The translations under genes were made by a program, and so were the position numbers. Source: Heliocidaris erythrogramma (lineage: Eukaryota; Echinodermata; Echinoidea; Camarodonta; Echinometridae). Taken from it: DNA of 64,000 bases. Positions 57,600-64,000 of the stretch are shown here, one piece after another. The DNA is taken from assembly GCA_025617745.1 (NCBI GenBank), contig CM046854.1, positions 63,693,606 through 63,757,605 on the forward strand, given 5' to 3'. Numbering within the stretch: the first letter of the stretch is position 1; the number at the start of each line of letters is the position of its first letter. Under the pieces are notes generated by a model. It saw only the letters and a list, made by a program, of their open reading frames with translations. It did no database searches and was not told the origin of the DNA.

Positions 57600-58440
57600 A
57601 ACTAAGGAAATCTTGAATATTCAGGGCTTGAAAATAGTGTGCAAGGTGCACATGGCTGCCTTGAAAAAAATTCCACACTCCAAAAAAGTTCAAAATGTTA
57701 AAGAGGGCGGCTGGGCCGTATTGCACTTGAACCCCCTAAATATAAATCCAGACATCCCAGAAAAACCTTTTTGTCTAGAACCCTGCTTAAAGTTGCATGT
57801 ACGTGTACAAAGTTTGAAAGGTTATCATTCCTGTCAATCCCTAAACATTCAATCATGACCGTAAAAAAAAAAAGAGTTGACGTACATGTAGAACCCAATG
57901 TGTATGCTTCCTTGTTATATTACAGAAAATAATGCTGTGCAATGATGGCCATTCCTCTTTCTAATTCAGAAACATCTAATAAAAGAACTGTCAAATTTAC
58001 TATTCATAATTCTTACCACAATATTTAGAGGTATGTGCATTGTTGTCACGGTAATTTGTGTAGGTGTACACGGTCACCGTGTATGCACGTAATCAATAGT
58101 TGCAGCTTGTCTTTGGAATGCGAACAATTTTGATGCCTTTGTTCCGAAAAATATGAGGAACAAGTGAAGTGCCACCTTTCTTTTTTTCAATAATACAGTT
58201 GTATGTATAAATAATTTTTTAAGGATGTTTAAAAGATATTCTCCATAACATTATTACTGTACCAACCTTCCCTGTACTCACATGTACAATACACATATAT
58301 ATTGTTCTCTTAATCAAAAGTACAGCATTCCCAAGACAATGAAATCTATCACTTTTGATTTTCAGAACAAGAAATTGGACCACATTGTTATTATTCTTAT
58401 TTATCATTGTATATGTCCTGCTACATGCAGTTTTGGAAAA
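57600..58440. other. Intronic sequence, no gene seen
   Basis: TTCAGGGCTTGAAAATAGTG and nearby text look like an old repeat. The rest is AT-rich. Confidence 0.35.
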
Positions 58441-58444
58441 TCAG

Positions 58445-58612
58445 TATAAAGAGGTCTGATATAACAATATTCCTGATATATAACAAGGTAATATCCTGGT
58501 CCCAGCTTTATATTCTAGTGTTTTTTTAACCTGATATTACGAGATTCCTGCTATAACAAGGTGATTTTGATGGTCCTAAGAACCTCATTATACTGAGTGT
58601 CCACTGTATCAT
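58445..58612. mobile_element. Possible MITE (CAGTATAA.. / ..AGTGTCCACTGTA)
   Basis: TCCTGATATATAACAAGGTA and TCCTGCTATAACAAGGTGAT are internal duplicates. CAGTATAAAGAGGTCTGAT at the left opposes CCTCATTATACTG at the right. Confidence 0.5.
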
Positions 58613-58764
58613 GATCTTAAGAAAGACTTTAATTCCTAGTATGACAGCCATACATGTAGAAGATAAATGTCTGCTAATATGGCCTTTTTTCCATAGTATG
58701 AATATGAACCAATTCCATTAGACCGATTCAATAATTTCATTTGTCTTTTTTAATGCTCTCCTAG

Positions 58765-58945
58765 GTGACAAATTCCGTCTCGTTTTGGCGACGACGTTAC
58801 GTGAGGATGGTTTCCCCGATGAATCAGACTACACACCATTAGACGACGGTCAACCAAGCCGAGCAGATAGCTTTGAGTATGTGATGTTTGGCAAGGTGTA
58901 CCGGATCGAGGGCGATGAGAGTCTCACCGAAGCTGCCACCAAATT
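58765..58945 (+). CDS. POLR2H: RNA polymerase subunit RPB8, exon 3 (residues 53-112 plus part of 113)
   Basis: The 181-bp exon gives [40 protein letters not shown], and [20 protein letters not shown], plus two bases (TT) of a Leu codon. This is the central RPB8 segment with its hallmark SRAD-FEYVM-GK-YRIEGDE block. The acidic loop before it ([14 protein letters not shown]) is variable across the family. The acceptor is CTCTCCTAG and the donor AAATT|GTAAGT. The remaining about 38 residues (normally beginning SAYVSYGGLL and ending KKLAF) are not found by reading 58946-64000, so the last exon lies outside the window. The minus-strand frame over the same place is a shadow. Confidence 0.97.
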
Positions 58946-61900
58946 GTAAGTTTATTTTGCAATTCTGGAAAACCCCAAAGATGGGGCTTATCATTACCAG
59001 GTTCCTAGGACACATGAGCAGTAAAAAATCCACACCCTGTGACCCTAAAATTATACAGTTGAGACCCTAAAAACAATCCACCCGACCGCCAACAACTAAA
59101 GAAATTTGGGTTGAGGCCCGATGTAGGCCCAGATTTTACAAACTCTCAAACATTACTATTTTAATTCCATTCTGTTTTATTTGTGATGATATAAAAAGTG
59201 TGCAAAAAAGAATTGAAGCTCAAAAAGGAACAAACTAGAAATCAATTTTCCTTGGCCTTATCATCACACCATTCATATGTGAATCGTCCAATAAATCCAC
59301 ATGAAACTTCCTTCTCTTTCTCTCACAAAACGCAATGATGTGTTCGTAGGATATTTTAGAAGTTTGTAGGAGGTGCATATAGATAGATTAGCTGGAGGTA
59401 CACACACACACCATACAAGTAGTTCCAGCTGGGAGTTTGGATCGAATGCCACCGTCAATAACCAAAGCCAAACTTCCTGATGGCTATCCAGTATATGAAT
59501 ATTCTGTGATCCTTTTTATATCTTCTTTGTACCCCTGCAAGTTTCACTTTCTAAATGAATAATTTTTTGGAGGGGGTTTATATGTAATGACACTGGCCAG
59601 CAATAGCTGTATTCTTCATCAAAACCCTCCATATTAATATTGGAAGTGTCTATCAGACACATGGATGCCTTTTGTTCAGTATCCTTTTTTGTAGATTCTA
59701 GTGCTTCCGCTCAATACCAAAAGTTCCCAAAGCAAGGCAACTGATTAAATACGGCATCCCCTTCTTACCATCCATGCTCCTTTTGGGGGTGGTTTTTTTT
59801 TCATCAAAATTTAGTGGTTTCATTTTTGATAGTGTGAAGGGTTTGCATACATGCAGCTGAATACCAGCTGTACTGTACTATCAACTCTAGGTAGGATGTT
59901 AACGTTTCCAAATCAAACACTGTATCGATATTGAGATACTGTGCAGATGGTATTTAGTTTCATGTGATTTCAGCTGCATGTCTGACTCACAGACTGCAGA
60001 ATTTGGCATTGATCAGGAACAGGAATTGAATTACCCAAAAGAAAGATTAAAAGGCTGTACACCCATGGAAAAAATATTATTAGACCGAGAAAAACGACTG
60101 AAAATCTTAATTTTTGTGGCAAGAAGAAATAAAATCCCATAATTGGAAAGTGCAGTTGCTTTCGTATGTAAGTCATTTAATGGAAATAAAAAGAAAATTC
60201 TATATTTTTTCTTAATTACATGCATGATATAATATCCCTGTAAATGGAACTTGTTTTGATAATTTTTTAGGGCTGTATATAGCTCAACTTGAACCATGAT
60301 TCCTACTTTGAAATTTTGGGTCTGCCGGCAATTAAAAAAAATGTGCATGTATATAAAGAGGAACATGTTCCTAAAGTAAACTGTATCACATGAAGAGAAG
60401 GAATTTTAATTGCTCCTAAAAGCCACCTGCACTTACATGTATATTAGCACCTGCTGATGGTTCATTTGGTCCTGGTTTCCGTTCTATATTGACTCTTGGA
60501 ATGTGTTTCTTTGTGATATGGACCTGCGTGGGTTTAGTAACACCAAACACGTGTCGTTAGGCACCCAGCAATAGGAGGGAAGAATTGTCTTTGATAAAGA
60601 CTGATATAGTTTCAGTTTGATGGACCTTCTTCATTTCAAGGTCATCTTCTGTTCAGCTGGTGATTATGTGCAATCATGATACACCCACAGGGACTGATAA
60701 TGAGAGACTACTGTTTGTAGTTCAAGTAGCTACATGTACATGTATTTAGTGCAAGTGCCAGATCTAGTCTACGATATCTTAGACTTATTCTGACATATTT
60801 GACTGAATTCATGGTGGATGGTGCCAAGTCTAAGCCAAACTGACAATTCTAGTACCAAGAATAGCTATAGCAACATCACATGAACATGTTTGTATAGCAC
60901 TGTAGCCTACATGGTTAGTCTCTTGCTGTGAATAGTTTAGCCCCTGCATTGCGCTTGTGAGCTGGGTTTGACAGTGTCTGATATGATAGACTAGCCAGTG
61001 CATCAACCTTTGAGACTCACACCCTCCTGAGCTGATAGAGCATTCCATTGTATGATGTAATGCATGGCTGGGGAGTCCCCTTATGGATCATGTGACCTGA
61101 TGGTGTTGTTCAATGGGGGTGCAGTGTGGTGGGTGATACAGGGTTTGGGGTGTCTATACAGTGATAGTGACAATGGGGGGAGGGGAGAGGGAAGGGGGGC
61201 ATGATGAGGTACTGGACAAATGTTAATCGTTTGCTATCGTGGAAATGATTCTCTTGAATTTGGTTAGATTTTGCCAGGTTCTATTTTGATTTATTAAAAT
61301 GTTACAGTCTAAGTTTTTGGCCAAGGGTAATCATTACCAGAAGAATGGTAGGAACTCCCTCCTCTAACCTCTCTCCAAAATAAAAGAAGAAAAAAAAATG
61401 GGAAGAAAAGGTGTATCATTGCTTCAGATCGTAGGGACTCGAAGCAATTGTGCCTTGAAAAATACTGAAACTGTTCTAGCGGACCCGAGTCTTCAGGCTC
61501 TTGGATTGTTTGTAAATTTTATATTTCAGAGACAATAGTTTTTTGAATTTTGAAAAGGCCCCCCCCCCCCCCTCGAAAGAGAGAGAGAAATAAAGGGAGG
61601 ATGTTGTCGATAAAGGTATGTTTATAATGCACTTCTACATGTACACTGTACATGAATAGAAGCAATTCTGCCCTCCAGATATTCGTCAGCTTTATTATCA
61701 AGTTCTTTGTATGGCCTTTAGTTTTCTGGTTGGATAGTGTGTATCTATTCATATATTCATGTTTTCATATATTCACATATTCTTTTTTGATGATGTATTA
61801 TTTTAACGGGGATGTATTGAGGTATGGACGTGAATTCATCAGACTGATAAGACCAACAGGTGTTATTCTCATGTGTAATTTACAAAGCTGTGAATACATC

Positions 61901-62370
61901 TGCTGGTTTTTATGAGTCTGTGTGAAGTATCAACTGTCACCCCTTCGACTTCCTCAAAAATACTCCCACTTCACACCATCTTGAGCAAAGGTTATATTGC
62001 GCAATCCTTAGTGGAATGTTTGCCTTTTCTGTCGTGTTGCATTGCACTTGTAGTCAGTGGAAAAGTAGTATTATTCATATTGCAGGGCTCTACAATTAAG
62101 GGCGTGTTAGACTTCATCAATAAGGATTATAACAATAACCAGATTTTTCATTACAAGTATACATGTACCTCCTACAGAGCTCTGTCCTACTATTAACATA
62201 CATACATGTACACGAGCATACTTGAATGTACAAAATAGGAGAAAATCTCTGTATCATTGCTATCGCCTATTGGTGAGGTCTGTCCAGTGCTTTACATTTT
62301 TCTCAGGGGGCCAGGATTTAAATTTGTATAAGTTGTATGTACATGTATGAGGTCCTTGTTTGAATTTTTA
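58946..62370 (+). other. Start of POLR2H intron 3, no gene seen
   Basis: Donor GTAAGT at 58946. AT-rich with a G-rich patch near 61160-61200 and a C run at 61559-61572. No terminal POLR2H exon recognised. Confidence 0.6.
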
Positions 62371-62622
62371 TACTGTATACACTGTATATTTCGCAGGGGT
62401 TTTATTTTCGCATATAGCGCGAGTGGGTCGCAAATTTTAACAACACGCTTTATTAAACAGTCAGTTGAATTAATTTGTCTCCTGATCAGAAATTCACTGC
62501 TTTGCTAAATGTATTTATCATCATTGCTGTTTGTTGATTTGAAAATTTCCCGATCACGAATTCAACCACTCGCGAAATTATCGGGTTAGTCCTATTCGCG
62601 AAAATTTATGGCGCGTACAGTA
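62371..62622. mobile_element. Probable MITE (TACTGTA ends, TTCGCGAAAA motifs)
   Basis: TACTGTATACACTGTATATT with TTCGCAGGGGTTTTATTTTC at the left. TATTCGCGAAAATTTATGGC and GTACAGTA at the right. ACCACTCGCGAAATTATCGG inside. Recurrent CGCGAAA motifs contrast with the CpG-poor surroundings. Confidence 0.6.
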
Positions 62623-62629
62623 CTTCAAA

Positions 62630-64000
62630 TTGAGGTGGTGGAATAGTGTCAGCGTTTTTTAGTAGTTGGAAACTTCTGGAATTTGATTTGATACATCTGC
62701 TTTTCTGATAACAACGACACCTACCTTCTACTCCAAAATACTCCCACCTAAGACATCTGGCGTAGAGATTCTTATGTTGAAATCTCTTCGCAGCAGTCCT
62801 TTGTGGGAACGCTCCATTCTATTCAATAGACCACATTACTATTTCATGTCCATTTTATACTTGTTTCTCTTACTTTACAAGTAAAGGAAATTTGCCCTTG
62901 ACAACTCAAATGCTTGTCAAAGACTTGCCCAATATAATGCACAAATACTAAATGCAAATTGAACTAAATCAATACCCGCAAATAATTCATGAATTTTGAG
63001 ATGTAATTAAACTTATCTACATCTTTTTTAAAGTTACCTCATAGAGTAAATTCATTGTTTCTGAAAGAAGTTTCTGGACTTGTTCAAAATCTAAAGTTGA
63101 TTAATATCACTCCCCTTTGTCTTTGAGCAATACTCTTCTTCATGGTGTATCTCAGCAGTAGCCATTCAAGTTTGTCTCTGATAAATCACCCGTTTAAGTA
63201 CTCTTATACAAGTCCTTCTTTCTCTTTCTGTTTACGATTGGTAGGGGGTGATTCAAGGGTAATAAATTCATCTAAAAAGTCACAGGATCTGATCACTGAT
63301 TTCCTGTTGCCAGTCCGTGAAATTCCCACCTTGGGTTTCCTCTTATCTCACTAGACTTGGCCCTGTTTGGATCGCCCGCCATGTTGCTGGGGCACTCTAA
63401 ATATTGAATGGCAGCCGACCAGGGTCAATCAATTGCAAAATGGCAATGGTCAATCAAGATCATCGTTGCATGCACGTATTGTCCAATAGACTGACCATTA
63501 ACCAATCAGAATATCAGAATCGTTGTTTCAAATTTGCAATTTTTTGCAAACCTTTGTGTTACAAAGGTTTTCATATTAACCAGGCTGAAAATTCCCAGAA
63601 GGGGTATAAGAAAAGTAAAGTAAATTGGACCTGATTGAAAAACAAAATAAAAAGTATTAAGAAAAAGCTACATTTAGTGTATATAATATAATTTCTGAAA
63701 GTATTAAGAAAAAGCCCCAGTGAGAGTGAGTGATAAGGACATACATGTACCCCTCTGTGGGGAACTGATGAGTTTATTATTAAAGTTACTCTCATTGTAG
63801 TATGATATGTTAGACATTGTTCCTCGTGTTAGATTTCCCTTTATATAATATCCTTATTTATCCTAAATTTGCAATCAAATATTGAAGTCTGACCATTGGG
63901 TAAGGATCTCGTGAACCAGAATTTTCTCCAAATTGAAAAGTCTACAAGTCCAGGGCAAATCGAATGTTGAGAAACTGAAGAAAAATTTCAGAGTTCTGAT
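62630..64000. other. Intron 3 continued, no exon recognised
   Basis: A small CG-richer patch with GGATCGCCCGCCATGTTGCT (63369-63388) and several CAAT motifs (63424-63508) could be regulatory or a repeat. Otherwise AT-rich. No RPB8 C-terminal exon. Confidence 0.4.

Noticed and set aside
57409-57858. Open frame of 149 codons
   Set aside because: Crosses the T38 and (GA)n run. The two halves share no protein logic and no family is recognised.
62900-64000. Last exon of POLR2H
   Set aside because: I looked for codons of the conserved C-terminal SYGGLL and LLMKKL motifs after 58946 and found none.

Overview
The window looks like nuclear DNA from a marine invertebrate, most likely a deuterostome such as a sea urchin or another echinoderm. 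The case rests on AT-rich sequence, genes split by GT-AG introns, very frequent TACATGTA-type motifs, long pure G/C runs, and a dense load of short non-autonomous DNA transposons. There are no operons, ribosome-binding sites or other prokaryotic features. The species assignment is inference.

One host gene is clear. It is POLR2H (RPB8), the small shared subunit of RNA polymerases I, II and III, on the + strand. Exon 1 (coding 6927-6999), exon 2 (42341-42424) and exon 3 (58765-58945) join in perfect phase. They encode 112 complete codons of a family normally about 150 residues long. The last about 38 codons lie beyond position 64000. Intron 1 is 35,341 bp and intron 2 is 16,340 bp, so 338 coding bases are spread over 52 kb. 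This is very large for such a small housekeeping gene.

Almost everything else is upstream flank or intron. From 1 to 6.8 kb there are repeat-rich flanks, a frameshifted non-LTR retrotransposon endonuclease fragment (about 6257-6735), and a 45-bp inverted repeat pair (4738-4782 and 6747-6791) that reaches to within 140 bp of the POLR2H start codon. From 7.4 to 18.2 kb intron 1 is nearly tiled with DNA-transposon derivatives: several TIR elements, a 1-kb palindrome with about 350-bp arms, 150-bp tandem arrays rich in AGGTCAAAGGTCA, a 2-kb TIR element, a foldback element built of 16-bp subrepeats (14.57-17.46 kb), and a TTAA-flanked THAP-domain transposon remnant (17.65-18.17 kb).

From 18 to 42 kb density falls, but there are many clear MITEs. 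They include one hAT-type element with a perfect 8-bp target duplication (29884-30325), a nested foldback (35528-36051), several copies of a TTAA family ending AGGGAAAGTCCACC, and a second copy of the DR1-rich repeat that ends about 50 bp before exon 2. From 42.4 to 58.8 kb (intron 2) there is a local triplication with a MITE inserted in it, further MITE copies, and at about 54.72-55.33 kb a strikingly complete Pol II promoter architecture. That promoter has four inverted CCAAT boxes, three POU-like palindromes, two AP-1 sites, a TATA box at -31 and an initiator. It may start an unknown transcript inside POLR2H, or be the LTR of a retroelement. From 58.95 kb to the end is intron 3 with a few repeats.
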